Shown piece by piece: positions 1-13,044 of a stretch of DNA of 64,000 nt. Positions within the stretch are counted from its first letter, which is position 1; each line of letters opens with the position of its first letter. Origin of the DNA: Opisthocomus hoazin. Its lineage: Eukaryota; Chordata; Aves; Opisthocomiformes; Opisthocomidae. The stretch spans positions 10,126,823 to 10,190,822 of the forward strand of contig NC_134420.1 of the NCBI RefSeq assembly GCF_030867145.1. Direction: 5' to 3'. The notes beneath the pieces were generated by a model. The model worked only from the letters and a program-made list of their open reading frames with translations, ran no database searches and was not told the DNA's origin. The position numbers and the translations under genes were made by a program.

Positions 1-3000
1 AAGCCAACTGCAAAGTGTCTCCTTTAGACTTTAGATATTGTGTGCTGATTTAACTTTTCTTTCCTGCATCTTGACAGGTGGTACCTTAGACTTTTGTGGG
101 TTGTAGAAGACACAAGTGCAGGTGTCTGCTGGTGGCTGGCCTTTATCTTCCAGAGGATTTGTTATATGTCTCTTGGGCCCAAAGGCTGAAGTTTGTCTGC
201 TAAACTGTGCTACTACTTTTTAAAATTCTTCACTGGTTTGCTTTTTAAATTGTCAGTGTTTTAGCCACAACAGATGCTTTCACTGACATTTCTTCCTTAA
301 AGTGTGGCATGGGGTCTGCAGTCTGGTACCTGTGCAGTCTGTCCTGAATCTCAAAGTTGATTACTTCTGCCAGTGATTGTGACAGCCTTTGTATGAGCCT
401 TAAGTCCTCATTTTTCAGCAAAACAGAGTTTGGAATCCATGCAGAATGTTTCTCTTTTTAAGTTGTTTTGTTTTTTGGGTTTTTTTTGATGAACAACAGA
501 AGTGATGCAATTTTTTTTTTTAAAGGATAAACTCATTTTGAAGAATAAAATCAGGCAAATTTTCTGTGAAATCAGGTGGTTTGTTTTCCTGAGCAGATTT
601 ACAACAGTGCATGAATTTCAGTGAAGTGACTTTATTTCTACGAAGATGCCAGTTAGCCTAGAACCTAAGGGCTCATCTAAATCTATAACAGATGGGCCTC
701 TTTAGTAAACCTTTGGTTTTGGTTTAATTTAGCCTCTGAATATTTTTTTCCATTTATATGCTGTGTGTAGGAAAACACTAATGCCCCGACGCATTGGAGA
801 AATTCTAGAAATTTTGAGTTCCCTCTCGTAATAGTTTTGGTGTCTGTGGAAGCTCAGCACAAAGAGGACTGACTGCCGTCCCCCAGGATGGACCGTTCCT
901 CAGCATGGTGTAGCAGATCTCGTAAAAGGAGTTTTCACTTTAATAGGATTCTCTCTGGCCAGCCATTAGCAAAATATCACCACTCATTCAAAATTGTTCA
1001 TCTCCTATGATGCAAAATGAGTCCTTCGATTTTCTGTTTTACTTCTTTGCCCAAAATTTTCCATGCAAGTCATAGCACGTTTGTGAACTGTTATTTGAGA
1101 TCCCTTAAAATGTCTCCTTTGATGTCCGTGTTCCAAAGCACATTCACTAACACACAAGAGAAACCCCAAACCTACCTCTGTGTCTCTGTCTACCCTGTTA
1201 CACTCCAACAGTATCTGTAGTCACCGACCACTAGCTCATGTGCTGTTCCTTTAAAGTAGGGGGGAAAAAAATTTCATACTTGGTGCAAACATATGCTGAG
1301 AGCAAGATGTGGGATGAAAGGCTTGGGGAGCCAGAAGGAAGTGTTCGGTTCAGCCTGTGAGAGCACTGCCAGCTTTTCAGATGCAGAAGAGACATTGCGG
1401 ACCATTTCAAGTCCAGCGCTATTAGGAGAAATCTAATTGAGGTTTTCTTTGGTGCAAATAGCATTTGTTTTTTCTATACAGTTATTTCATTAAAAATCAG
1501 TATTTCCAACCCCTGGCTAGGAAATTTACCACTGCCTTTGTAGATTTTTTTTTTCCACCTAAATACAGTAATTCTTTAAATACCATTGTAGCATGGTGAA
1601 ACTAAATATTAGGAGACTTTGTAGATAGCATGAAAGGAAAAATTATTTTCACAGACATGCCTTTGAGGGACTCTACCCTGCTTTAAAAGGCGTGGCAGCG
1701 AGAGGCAAGAGAATGATGCTTGGTCTGGATTGCTTTTCACTTAGAGACACTGACATCAAAAGTCCATATTTGATAAGTTACCTTTCCTCTGTGTTAAGGT
1801 ATTTGAGAAAAAAGGTATATGAACACTGTCTAAATGCGTAATTTTTAAAGATGATTAGTGAAAGTGAGTGGTTTTTGATATTTTGTGTGGGATTTATATT
1901 GCCAAATTCAAACCTAAATGTAGGTGTTCAGTCTGAGCTAATCATGTAAATCCTGTAGGCTCCTTCTACAGGCGAGGGATAGAGAATGACTCATCCCATG
2001 GTAACGTGTTTTTAGCTTTCTCTGCTGTTTGTAGAGGGAGCTTGTCTGGCTAAACCAAATACCTCTCGTTTAGAGGCCAAAAGTCTCACCACTGGACTGT
2101 GGACTCCAGCTTTTTTCAAAATGCCTATGTCTTGGTACTGGACAGCCTCCACATAACTTGTTATTTGCTATTGCTCTAATCTTGTCTTTAATCCAGTGCA
2201 TTGCTCTGAAGCATCATCAACAAAAGAATAATTAAGGAAAAAAAACACCAAAAAACACAACGTGTTGAAGAAAAGTGTCAATGAATTGCTAGAGAGATAT
2301 CATCCTTCTGTCTTTAAGTATATCTAGCAAAATTATGACCTCTAATCTATAGCAGTACAAAGAAATTAGAAGAGAAATTTTGTCCTACATGTCATATCTT
2401 GGGTACCGTGGGTTTCATGCACATGATTATTTGTTCTTCACATGTATTAGTGATGAAATCCAAAATTACTATGGGCAAGATGCTTAATTTTGTGACTTAG
2501 TGGGTTGGTCCTGTGTTCCTCTGCTTTTTCAGAACTGTTTGAGATCTTCGTTACTGCTTTAGAAAGTTAAAGATCTTGGGGTTTTTGTGAAGAATTTTCT
2601 TTTCATCTCTTCAAGGCTGAAAGATGCATTGCTCACAGGCAGCTTCACTTCACTAGATGCTGCTCTGAGGATGCTTTCTGAATCTTTAAAATACTCTGTT
2701 TCTGGAGGAAGTGAAAATACTGAGATCTTTTTCCTGTGGGTCCAAAGCAGCTGTTAAGTCTCACATAATCATAACAGATCTGCTTTGCCAGCAAGGTTAC
2801 AAATGTCACAGAGACAGTGTTTAATACATTTTATTTTAATTAGACTTCATCTTGGCTCTGAACTCATTTGTTCATGTTTTCTTCCACGTCCTAAAATCAT
2901 CCAAGCACTGTAAATTCTCACATAAAAGGCAATTACTAATGATACCACAAAAAGTTAACTTTCTGTTGGCTGGCATGCAAAGCAGGTATTTAATTTCTGA

Positions 3001-3071
3001 TTTTCTTCTGTTTTTTAATTTGAGTGAGATCTACTGGTGTTTCAGAAAATATTTATTCTTCTCCTTTACAG
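1..3071 (+). other. KIAA1549L: Intron sequence of KIAA1549L (upstream part)
   Basis: AT-rich sequence with no convincing exon. It lies before the first recognised coding exon, whose acceptor at 3070-3071 follows a pyrimidine tract. Earlier exons of this large gene should lie to the left of the window. Short open frames near 1.0-1.4 kb and at 2852-3097 lack splice context or protein-like composition. I see no clear interspersed repeat here, only short T and A runs. Confidence 0.6.
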
Positions 3072-3169
3072 GCTTACAGATTTTCTCAGCTTCCTGAGAT
3101 GGTAATGGGTTCTCCTCCTCCTCCTGTCCCTCCCAGAACAGGTCCCGTGGCTGTTGCCTCTCTCAGGAG
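3072..3169 (+). CDS. KIAA1549L: KIAA1549L coding exon (fourth from the 3' end)
   Basis: A 98-nt exon that encodes 32 residues plus two bases of the next codon. The acceptor is ctcctttacag and the donor is gag/gtattt, a weak but usable match. It enters in phase 0 and leaves with AG, which the first base G of the next exon completes to Arg. The peptide begins AYRFSQLPEM and contains PPPPVPPRTGP, a proline-rich segment that fits a class II SH3 ligand (PxxPxR). KIAA1549L is a large single-pass membrane protein of the UPF0606 family, and this exon would belong to its cytoplasmic tail. The open frame, flanking splice sites and phase match support it. The assignment to this gene rests on the later exons and on synteny. 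Confidence 0.78.
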
Positions 3170-4376
3170 GTATTTATCTGTTGTTTTATTTTAGGTATGA
3201 TCTGTAAAAACCACTGTTGTAATAAGAACTGGGGCAAACCCTGAAGGGGCACTTACAAGCCACTTACAAAGACACATTCATGAAATTAGAAACATGTTGG
3301 GTTTATTTCATTTTAACACAGAGGAAAGGAATAACAATGAATTTTCTCTTCTATAAGCTAATCAGTTTCAATAAAATTAGGAAATCCAGGCTCGGATTTC
3401 TTTAAAAACATGCTTTGTCTCGACTTGCATAATGGCGTATTGTATTGCAGATGTGTGGTAGATAATTCACCCTGTCATTCTCCCTGCTTTTCTCTATTGT
3501 AAGGACTTGCAACAGGATATGGATGAATTGTAATATGTTCCTCAGTACCCCGGGTCCAGGGATTTCTGCCTGGCATTGAGATATCTCATACCTATGTTTC
3601 TGAAGCCAAATACGTGCAAAAGTCTGATTGCCTTAGCTCAGTGCATACATTTTGCCTCTTCCTCACGAAAAGGCACTCTATAAAATGTATTTCAAGGAAT
3701 TTTCACACTTCTGTGGTGGATGAACTCATTTAGCCTTCAGTGCTGTGCTGGTAGGAACTGCCTGATGTCAAGTGCAATTCGAGGCACTGCAGGCCTGCTG
3801 AGAGTTGCTGTGGAGCCCGAGGCCAAAGGAAACTTTGTGGCTGCTAATGATATTGTAACTGTGTCCAAATACTCAGTATACGGACACTGACCATGAATTC
3901 TTGTTCATCCATTACATTTTAGCTCTAAAGCAACTGGGACACACCATTTCAAAAGATGTTAGCACTTCCCAAGTGCAGTTAACATTACTTACCATAGTAG
4001 CCTCCTACTATACCTTGTCATATGAACTGTAGTAATTAGGTGTTGTCTACAATCTTGTTTTGATGAACTATGGGGGGAAGCTTGGGTTTTTGTGTTGCAT
4101 GTCACAAGCATTTGTTTGAAGCAGCAAGAAAAGGCTCTATGCAATGGTAATAACATGCTGTGGCAAAGTAGCGACCAGGCTAAAGAAGTTGTTCTCAGAC
4201 TTCTGCAGACTTATTCTCCAGTTGTTCTCCAAAATTCTGTCATGCCAGAGCAAAATCAGATAGCTCGTTCCCAGCTGGCTTGTCATACTATAGGTGGTAG
4301 GCATATATAGGCCTATGAATCTGATTTGTGTATCAGAATGACAAAAGTTTCTATTTTTTTCTTTCTTAATACACAG
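3170..4376 (+). other. KIAA1549L: KIAA1549L intron between the 3072 and 4377 exons
   Basis: A 1.2 kb intron that starts gtattt and ends in a T-rich tract followed by acacag. An open frame at 4092-4310 has no splice context or protein similarity that I recognise. No repeat was recognised. Confidence 0.65.
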
Positions 4377-4522
4377 GTCTACATCAGATATTGGCAGCAA
4401 AGTGAGAATACCTGAGTCCAGTGGGGTAGATCAGGCCCAGCATCATGATCAGGCATCTTTTGCACCTGGTTCGAGAGCTCCGATGTCTGTTGGTCCACTT
4501 GATCAATCGGCTTTTCACTCAG
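4377..4522 (+). CDS. KIAA1549L: KIAA1549L coding exon (third from the 3' end)
   Basis: A 146-nt exon. The acceptor follows a long T/C tract (ending aatacacag) and the donor is cag/gtgaaa. The first G completes Arg from the previous exon. The reading then runs STSDIGSKVRIPESSG and on to QSAFHS, rich in Ser, Pro, Gln and His, as expected of a disordered cytoplasmic tail. The exon ends with a single G, and the next exon starts with GA, which makes Gly. The frame is open throughout, and translating past the donor meets a stop soon afterwards. The sequence resembles the region just before the conserved C-terminal part of KIAA1549L as I remember it, but this segment is less conserved than the last two exons. 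Confidence 0.82.
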
Positions 4523-6956
4523 GTGAAAAAATAGTGCAGGCCCAACTTGCAACTTGGAGAGCCTCACAATTTATTTTACATATAAATTAATGTATGGGAT
4601 ATAGCAAATACAGATGATTTTTTGGGAGAAAGACTGCATTAGGTGTTTTTTATCTGGTGCAACTGAAGGAGACCTACAAAGCATTGCTCCTTCGTAAATG
4701 CAGCATGAACGGCATTGTAAAATACTACTCATCCTGCAGAAGCATCAGGAAATGGTCATTTCTGAAGGTAAGATCCAGCAGTAATGTACCAGATGGTCTT
4801 TGTTGAAGTATGGCATTCTGCTGGCTCACTGATAGGGACTCCGAATTATTAAAGCCCAGTAAAACAGTTCATCTGCACCACAAAATCCAGTGGAATTTTT
4901 AAGGCTGGTACAGAGGGTGTTGGCTGGCAAAAACAGAAGTTGCCATTTTGCGACTGCAGTGTGACTCGCATGTTGTGTTGCACCATGTACAGAAACAACC
5001 AAAGCAGGAGAGACAGCTTACAGGGTTCTGAGGGGCACGGAGAAATGAGGTGGATCCTTCCATTATTTTATCAGTCAAGAATATCAGGCCAAATGCTTGA
5101 AAACAGAGTATGTACAATAGAGCTGTAAGTAGTACTGCAGAAGGAGGCTTGATGGGAGTCAGTTCTGCTTGGTTTGTAAGGAAAGGGAGGAGAAACAAGT
5201 GGACATGAAGAACAGCGTGTGCGAGACTGAGGTTTTCCAACTTGACTGTGGCATGAGTTTTATGACTCCCTGTTTCCTCTTGAGAAACTTAACCCCTAGT
5301 CCTGTTATATCAGTAGACTGCTGAGTGGGGTAAGTTGAAGATACATGCCCCCTTCCCTTCAAAACACCAGGCAGCAGTGCTTTTGCATAGTCAAAGGTAA
5401 TCCTTTAGCTGGTCTCCCCTCCTGTTTTGGAGAAAGGAGTTCCTGCTCAAGTGCAGGACTTGTTTTGGGTCTAAATGCCCCAGTTTTAAAGGCCTAGTAA
5501 GTTCCTGGTCCTTTTGATATGAATTATGCTTATAAACAAATTGATTTAATCATGAGTTTAAGCTGATACATTGTTTTGATGGTATCTGGATAACATTTAG
5601 CTGAGAAAAAAAAAATTTGCTTCTCATTGGCAAAACACATTTTCTTGAAGAGCCATAGAAAAGAGCTTACACAATTAAAAAAATTTCAGGTTGTCAGTTC
5701 AAAGTTTTGAAATTAGTAGGTTTATTAGATATTGCTCTGTTGATCTGCCATAAAAATTTCTTTCTTAGCTTCCTCAGAAGTAATACAGAGTTATCTGCAT
5801 TGTATTCAACACCTTCTGCTGAGAATAATAATGTGGCTATGCAAATCTGTTGTCAATTAATTAAACATAATGTTTGAAAGATCCATTCTACTCTCACTTC
5901 GTTATACCTTCTGCAACAGTGCATGTGAATCTGAAAGGAGCAGATGCTCACGCTTTCATTTTAAAGCATTTCAAGCTATAAAATACACAAAAGCTCTTTC
6001 TTCATGTCTGCATTAATAAGTTCTGTGTGATATATTTATTTATAGTTTCCAGTGATGTGGAGATTTTATTGCTGTATTTCAATAACAGGTATGTTGTGTT
6101 ACCACTGAAGAGTGGCTGCATTTCAGAAGAGACCAAGTGACCTCTGTGTACATTGTGGAGCTTGCCAGAATTATTATGGGGGTAGTTAGAGGAAAATTCC
6201 ATATATGATAGATGCTACAAATGGCTTTAATACAGGGAAAGACAAGGATAGTTGTGAGAAACCTGCAACTATAATACGAACAAGGATTTCTAAAATTCTG
6301 ATAGGAAAATAAATTTTCGTTGCCTCAACAGGTGAAGAAACATTGCTGCAGGTGATGATTTGGCATGAAACACCCTAACTTGGCTCATGTAGCTCATCAA
6401 CATCACCTTTAAGATAATGATGTTGCAGTAAGAATTGGGATAAAGTATTACATCAGCTAATTGTGTGTTCATTTTGAATAGTAGCTCATTTTGCTATGGT
6501 TAAATTAAAAGAGCATTTTGGTGTAGAAGCCATGTGTCATCTACAAGAGCACCACCTTCTTCTCTGTACATCTCTGAAGAATACTTATTTCCAGTCTTGC
6601 TAACTCATTTAAAATAGTAATCCTTGCACTGTCTGTGACCTGGGAAGAACAAACATCGCCCACACCTCTTAGCCAACCTCCTTGCAAACCAAGGGGCTGG
6701 AGGTCCTGTGAGTTACCCTGTGGCTACCTGCCATGCAGACATACATCGTAGATCTCACTGGTCCATAGCAATGCCATAGCAACTGCTTCTCTGAGGGCTG
6801 GGTGACTCCAGCATCCTTCCTGACATAGTACCTTTTCACATACAACCCAATGTCAGAATGAAAGCTAGGACTTAGTCCCTAACAGTAGAAAACACTGTAT
6901 AATTGTAAAGAGGTTTTAGTCCATATTTCAGATAACATAGCCCTCATTTTTCTTCC

Positions 6957-6976
6957 TTTTTTTTTTTTTTTTTTTT
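6957..6976. repeat. Poly-T run (20 T)
   Basis: Uninterrupted run of 20 T within the KIAA1549L intron, preceded by a further C/T-rich stretch. Confidence 0.95.
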
Positions 6977-7944
6977 GAGACAGTGTTGAAACAGATGACA
7001 TATTTCTGCTCTGGAGACAATTGTGCTACAAAACATATTTTTCTCCTCTTTGCACACCCTGATTGCATCCATAGCCCTTCTGGCCTAGGACTGCGTGGGA
7101 GGTTGTTGAGAACCTATAAATTGCTGGTTCTGTGGAGACTGCTTTGGGGATTGGTATCACTGTTCGAGTCCTTCTATCCCTATTTATGAGCCTGTGCAGC
7201 GTTCCCAGTGTCTATCAGAATAGGCAGCATAAGCCTCTTGCAGAGTGTTCAGAAGCGAGGAAGTGCCAGGGCTGTAAATTACATTTTGGGGGGCAGATAT
7301 TTGAAGCAGCCAGTAAGTGATGCTAATTTCTATCAATTATTCTCTTTTTGAAGTTCGGGGGAATGCCCATGTCTCGCCATTTTGTCAGCACCTCTTACGC
7401 AGTGGTATTGTATCTACAGAGGGCAATTAGTGGTAATATTCAAATGATGTGCAGATGGAGGGGAGAGGAATTGTATTTTCTCTGCATTGAATCTAGTACA
7501 GAGCCATTGCCTATCTATGCTTCAGTTCCTCAGTGAAAAGGAGTTGTACTTTATTGTGTTCTTATGGGGTTTACAGGCTCTTCTGCTTTCACATAAATGA
7601 TGTTATTTTTACTATATTTTGTGAATCGGAAAAGTAAAATACATGGACATGGAGTACTCAAAGCACACTGTCCACTTGCTTTATTTACCACCCGATAAAG
7701 ATGATACAGAGCTTTTCCACCCAGGATTTTGGAATGAGGATTTTATGACCTTAGTGTAGCAGTGGTACACTGCTAGTCTCTGTCTTTGAATGCAAGTAGA
7801 CACTAGAGGAAGGAATTCTTACTGGACAAGCAAGTTGTTTGTATTTTATTCTAAACTTGGCAAATACACGGAGTTATGATGGCTTCTCTCAAGGGAAATA
7901 GTGGGACCATGCATTAAGGCGCTGGTCTTGCAGACAGCCTAGTT

Positions 7945-8449
7945 ATATGAGGTGAGGCCGCACCTCGAATACTATGTTCAGTTTTGAGCCCCTTGGTACA
8001 AGCAGGACATTGAGGTGCTGGAGCGCATCCAAAGGAGAGCAGTGAGGCTGGTGAAGGGTCTATGAGGAATGGCTGAGGGAACTGGGATTGTTTATTCTGG
8101 GGAAGAGGAGGCTGAGAGGAGACCTTGTTGCTCTCTACAACTACTTGAAAGGAGGCTGTAGTGAGGTGGGTCTCTTCTCGCAAGTAACTAGCGATAGGAT
8201 GAGAGGAAGTGGCCTCAAGTTGCATCAGAGGAGGTTTAGATTGGATATTAGGAAAAAATTCTTCACTGAAAGAGTGATCAAGCATTGAAACAAGCTGCCC
8301 AGGGAAGTGGTGGAGTCATCATCCCTGGAGGTGTTCAAAAAACACATAGATATGGCACTTTGGGACATGGTTTAGCAGGCATGGTGGTGATAGGTTGATG
8401 GTTGGACTAGATGATCTTAGAGTTCTTTTCCAACCTTTATGATTCTATG
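7945..8449 (+). mobile_element. CR1 LINE, 5'-truncated 3' fragment
   Basis: About 500 bp of decayed CR1. The left part reads as the end of the reverse-transcriptase ORF (the segment meaning VRPHLEY..., then a block like [16 protein letters not shown] at 8105-8155, then [17 protein letters not shown] at about 8230-8285). It continues through the typical tail (ggttggactagatgatctta) and ends with the avian octamer gattctatg. Frameshifts and stops, such as the in-frame TGA after KH, break the coding part. It inserted in the sense direction within the KIAA1549L intron. I see no clear target-site duplication at this copy. Its divergence looks higher than that of the copies at 33 and 48 kb. Confidence 0.92.
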
Positions 8450-9234
8450 TTGTGGATAATCTGAGTAATTGCAGCAAGAACCACATTGTTCTACGCATCT
8501 ATGTGAGCCCCAGGAATAAACCCTACCTAGCAGATGTAACCATATCCAGACATTTGGCTGAACCTTGTACTAGGAAGGCTGGTTTCTCCCACCCAACCTG
8601 GAGTATGATAGTGGAATTCTGGTAGAAGGCTTCCTGGACATCCATACGCATACATCTTGATCAAGATGTGATAAAACAGGTTTGGTATTAGCAAGTTTCC
8701 TTGGAAATATTTAAGTCATAGCTGCATAATTTATAGCAGTCATAGACTGTTCCTGCAAAAGGAATTGAGCAGGTAGAGCCTTGGTATTTTTTATGAAAGC
8801 ATTGAAGTTTTATGATGGGGTTGTTGAGATTACAGCCTTTTACATGTATTGCTTATTCATTTTTGTAGGTTTTGTGCCTAGAGATAGCAAGACAGTTTTA
8901 CTGTGTAAACTGAATGCTCTATAATCTGCTGTTGAAAAGAAACGTGCAGTAGTCTGAAACCCATGGTAACAACAGCTAAAAATTGAATAAGGAAGCAAAT
9001 GTAAGGGTAAAAAAAGACTTTTTATTCCTGATAGTTTAAAGTTTTGATGAAGATCAGTTGTTACAAGGATCAAGTCCTAAGGACTAAGTCCTTATATCTT
9101 TATCTAAAGGTTATGCATGACTCCATAGACAACTGCAAATCTTGCTTTCTTCAGTGTTTCCCAGCATTGTAGATGTTCTAGTCAGATGGTGGGAGCCTTA
9201 CATCCAACCAATGGTGATCACATTCTCACCAATT

Positions 9235-9250
9235 AAAAAAAAAAAAAAAA
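9235..9250. repeat. Poly-A run (16 A)
   Basis: Uninterrupted run of 16 A, about 90 bases upstream of the acceptor of the 9340 exon. Confidence 0.95.
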
Positions 9251-9339
9251 GACTGAGGCCAGTTACTTCATAAATCTTATCTTCTAATTTATAACTGAAA
9301 ATGTCAGCTATTAATTATATCTACTCTCTTTCTTAATAG

Positions 9340-9491
9340 GAAATACTGTACCAGCAGTGTTTGCCATACCAGCAGCAAACCGACCTGGCTTCACAGGCTA
9401 TTTTATCCCAACACCACCAACCGCGTACAGGAACCAAGCCTGGATGCCCTATGCTGGAGAAAATGAATTACCAGGACAGTGGGCAGACTCA
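9340..9491 (+). CDS. KIAA1549L: KIAA1549L coding exon (penultimate)
   Basis: A 152-nt exon. The acceptor is ctctttcttaatag and the donor is tca/gtaagc, a strong match. The first two bases GA join the G of the previous exon to make Gly, giving GNTVPAVFAIPAANRPGF and then a tract rich in Pro, Thr and Tyr that ends GQWADS. I recognise this from the cytoplasmic C-terminal region of KIAA1549L. It leaves in phase 0, and the next exon continues VPLPGYIEAY. Conservation of aromatic and proline residues suggests short binding motifs rather than a folded domain; this is inference. Confidence 0.93.
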
Positions 9492-12400
9492 GTAAGCATC
9501 CTTGCTTTCCTAACTACATATATTTTCTGTGATTTGCAGAGGAGGGTTTTTAAGCAATGCTAAGTGATCAGCAAAGAATCTGAGCAAGATAATTCTTCCT
9601 TGAATGGTAATAACTGCTAATAGTGACAAGTTATGAGAGGGGGCATAGATATTATCCATCCCATGAACTGCAAGTAAGGTCTTTTAGAGAGTTAAATCAT
9701 TCCCTAGGTTAAGGGCTGTCACCCATTCAAAGCTGGTGCGTTAGGTACCATCTTTCTTTCCCAGGACAGAAGTTAACTATTTGGATATACATGTGGCAGG
9801 AGTAGGTGGTGCTGCCTCTCAAGGTGATCTTGTGCTGTATGGAAGCCAGGGAGTGTCTTTAACTCCTGGAGGCTTCTCTCAGGACAGCCCGGCTCCCGAT
9901 GCCTAGCTCCTGGCTCTGCCACAGCCCTGCTGTGCAGTGTTTCCAGTCCTCCTGCAGGCTGCAGTGATAGATCATAAGTTAAATAATTAATTGCACAATC
10001 TTAGTCTGGGACCGAAGTAATTTTTAGCCCAAAGTATACCTACATTTCAAAGAAATAATGTTGAGACATCCTAAAATGAATTGTAGTAGTTTATCATCTT
10101 TGAAACAACTTCTAAAATTTAGGCCTTTTTTTCCACTAGGAAAAAAAAAAGATCAATTCTGCTGCTTGAGCTCACATCTGGTATTTATGCAGAACCAATT
10201 CAGTTAAACAAACTGGGAGATGGATTCTATTTCATTGTGCATATCATCAACAGACTATTTTAGTGAATTGCATTTGGAGTCTAATAGTTGGCTTTAAGCA
10301 GCTGAGCAAGTGACAACATGGTCACATAAATGTTCCTGGGGGCGGCTATTTGTTGCCAAATCTTTATTACTGCTCCTGATGGCTGCGAGAAAAAGAATTC
10401 TGTTTGACTGTCAGATGCAAGTCTGAATTTGTAGGCTGAACTGTCAAGAAAAAAGAAGTATGTTCATCTGTAAGCTGAGCACATCTGCTGATGTGCCCCT
10501 GACACCTGGAGTCTTTTGATGCCGTCGTACAGATTCCCTTCCCAAGAGCTACCCTTTAAAGCATGGAAACCCTTTTTCTTTTAATTGTAGTTTTGGGGTT
10601 TTTTTGTTTGTTTGTTTGTTCATTTTTTTTCACTCTACTTTTAAATCCATGAGGCCTGGATTGTTTCTGAGCAAACATTTTTAATTTTTTGTTTAAGAAG
10701 AAGAAGAAAAAAAACATGAGAAATATTTTAGTTACCTTTTGTATTCCTACTCCTTGGCTGCAGTCCCATGAAAAGAGTCAGATAGCACTTGTCAGAAGGG
10801 GAGACTGAAAACAAACTGGACAAAACTGGAATGCAAGTTCCAGTTACTAGCCCCCAGTTACTTCCTCCAGAAGGAGAAGAGTGTAACGCTGTTGTGGGTT
10901 CCTCTGTCTTCTAGGAAGGAGGTAGGAAGAGCAGTTAGGGCCAGTGGACTGTACACAGAGGAATGCAGAGGGATGTGAGAAGCTGTCTGAAAAATAACTG
11001 TGGCAATATAGTACTCAAAGGAATCAAATATTCCTTTTAACTTCACTTACCCATTACAGAGCTTTAACAACTTCTTGTTACCCAGACTTTCAGCCCTCCT
11101 GTGACCTATGCAGGAGAAGAGGAAAGAATGTAAAACCAAAACACTTCAGGTTTCTACAATGAATTTGCACCTCTCAATGACTGCAAAGCTGTCAAGAAAT
11201 TGTCTTTATTCGAAAATAATTTCTAGAGTAACTAGTAATAGTGTTACCAACATAATATGGTCATAAAACTGCAAAAAATAAAGATCTAAAGTAATACTCA
11301 GAGTATGAGTTTCTAAAGGCTTTCTGGTTTCTGAGCCTCCAGATCACAGCTTGATCGTGCTTCCAAGGTTTTCTTAACAATTAATAAGAACAGAAACATA
11401 ATATCTATAAGGTGAAAATTGAAATTCTTTACTTTCCATGCGTTTCCATTAGCTGGACTTTAAACAAGGGGAAATAAGAAACAGGAGATTTGACAACAAA
11501 GAATTAGCTTGTAAGACCAACTTACTGTAACATACTATTTTCTCATTTAAAAGGTAAGTATTAAAGCACTGAGTTTTGTGGGAGAAGGTATGTGTGTCTG
11601 ACAAAGCATTTATTTTCCAAATTGCTAGACACTTCTCAGTGAAAGTAGTAACCTGGTGGCCTCTAGTGGCGTGTTCACGTGTACTACTGAAATGTTTGTC
11701 TTTTGAATAATCTATTGTAAACTAAACAGAAGCAACTGCATTTAATGATCACTTTCATATCATGCCTGCTTCCTATGTTTATCTTATCACACCATACTGA
11801 ATGCATTTGACATTCTTTTCATTGCTTGATGGATATCCAAGATCGTACGGAGCATGTGTAAATCCTAGCAGTCAGGTTTTCATAGGTTCTTAGATGCCTG
11901 AAGTAGCAAGATTTTCGAAAGCACTCAAGGGGTTGTTAAACTCTCACAGGACCAGAGCCAAAATGGGTTTTAAGCAAAAGTCCAAAGCTGTCATTCTGAA
12001 TTCCATGCTGAGGTCCCATGATTCCAAGAAGGTATATAAAATTGGCAGAGGTTTCACATCTTGACATTTCAGTTTGCTTGCAGACACATAAAATTCTGAA
12101 ATTCTGCTTCTGGCATACCCACCAAAGCCTTAGCCCTGGTGGGTGAAGCACCTTACACCTTAGCCTGTCTGAAATCCAAAAATGAGCTGAGACATCTGCC
12201 TGGCCGCCTCTATTATATGCTTATATAAAACCTTAATGTATGTATTTGGAAAGTCAAAACCATGTGTTTTTCCCATTTAAAGCAAAAAGAATACAAAGTT
12301 AACTTTTTAGTGATTAAACATTGTTGAAACTTACAGTTATGTTGTAAGTGTAGTAGTCTTGGTACAGTGTAGGTAAGTGTAGTTTTCCGAGTCACTCAGT

Positions 12401-13044
12401 TAATAAAAAGCCATCACTGAACTTTCCTTACTTGTCATTTGCATGGACTATAATGATCAGCTGGTAAGCTTTTTCTCAGGAAGAAATTCTCTTGTCCTAG
12501 TAATAGGTTATAGGTTGCCTTCAGTAACAACAGAAAGCTTATCCCCGTTATCTGGATCTAGTGAGTTTTTGTTAGGAACAGTAAGTCCAGAGACTTGGCT
12601 GACTTGGATTAGACAGTGGCTGCAAATCAGCAGACCTTACTCTTCTGTTCTAGGCTTTTCAGTGTCCTGAAATGTAGTGGTGCTGTCTGTTTAAAACTGG
12701 AATGTTTAGGAGGAATAGGAAGCTGAGGGCACATTTTCAGAAAAGCCTTCTCCTTTGACTTTTTGTAGCGATGATAAATCAGGACATGCAATGTTTCCCT
12801 TGCTACATGTTTTTGCTGCCAGTCTGCGGAGTTGAATACCTGCTACATGGAGATAGGTGCATAAACAGCACATATCAAGATACGTATTTGTAAAGGGAAA
12901 CTTAGGAGTATGAGGTTTACATTCTCTTCATATGGTCCTATCTGTTACATCTTATTCTGCCCCGGGGAGGTTTGTGTTATCTGGCAGGTGGCACTACGGA
13001 TCACAGAGTTCTGTATAATTTTATGTAATTACAATGCTCTACAG
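9492..13044 (+). other. KIAA1549L: Last KIAA1549L intron (3.6 kb)
   Basis: It runs from gtaagc to the acceptor atgctctacag. It contains a (GTTT)n tract at 10606-10620, A/T runs and one CTCF-like motif at 11657-11669. I recognise no interspersed repeat. The open frame that enters the last exon from 12910 is simply intron read-through. Confidence 0.75.
11657..11669 (-). promoter_or_regulatory. CTCF-like motif (one mismatch)
   Basis: The minus strand reads CCACTAGAGGCCA, one mismatch from the CTCF core CCASYAGRKGGCR (C in place of G at the tenth base). It is intronic in KIAA1549L. A 13-base motif with one mismatch is weak evidence on its own. Confidence 0.3.

Larger units (their letters stand above)
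4523..9339 (+). other. KIAA1549L: KIAA1549L intron (4.8 kb) containing a CR1 fragment
   Basis: It runs from the donor gtgaaa to the acceptor ctctttcttaatag. It contains a 20-base T run (6957-6976), a CR1 LINE 3' fragment in the same orientation as the gene (about 7945-8449), and a 16-base A run (9235-9250). Several short open frames on both strands look like chance. Confidence 0.75.

Noticed and set aside
880..1000. Possible exon after ccccag at about 887
   Set aside because: Two frames stop quickly and the third lacks a donor in phase with the 3072 exon or any similarity.
7500..7545. MIR-like wording (cttcagttcctcagtg)
   Set aside because: Too short and isolated to support a repeat call.
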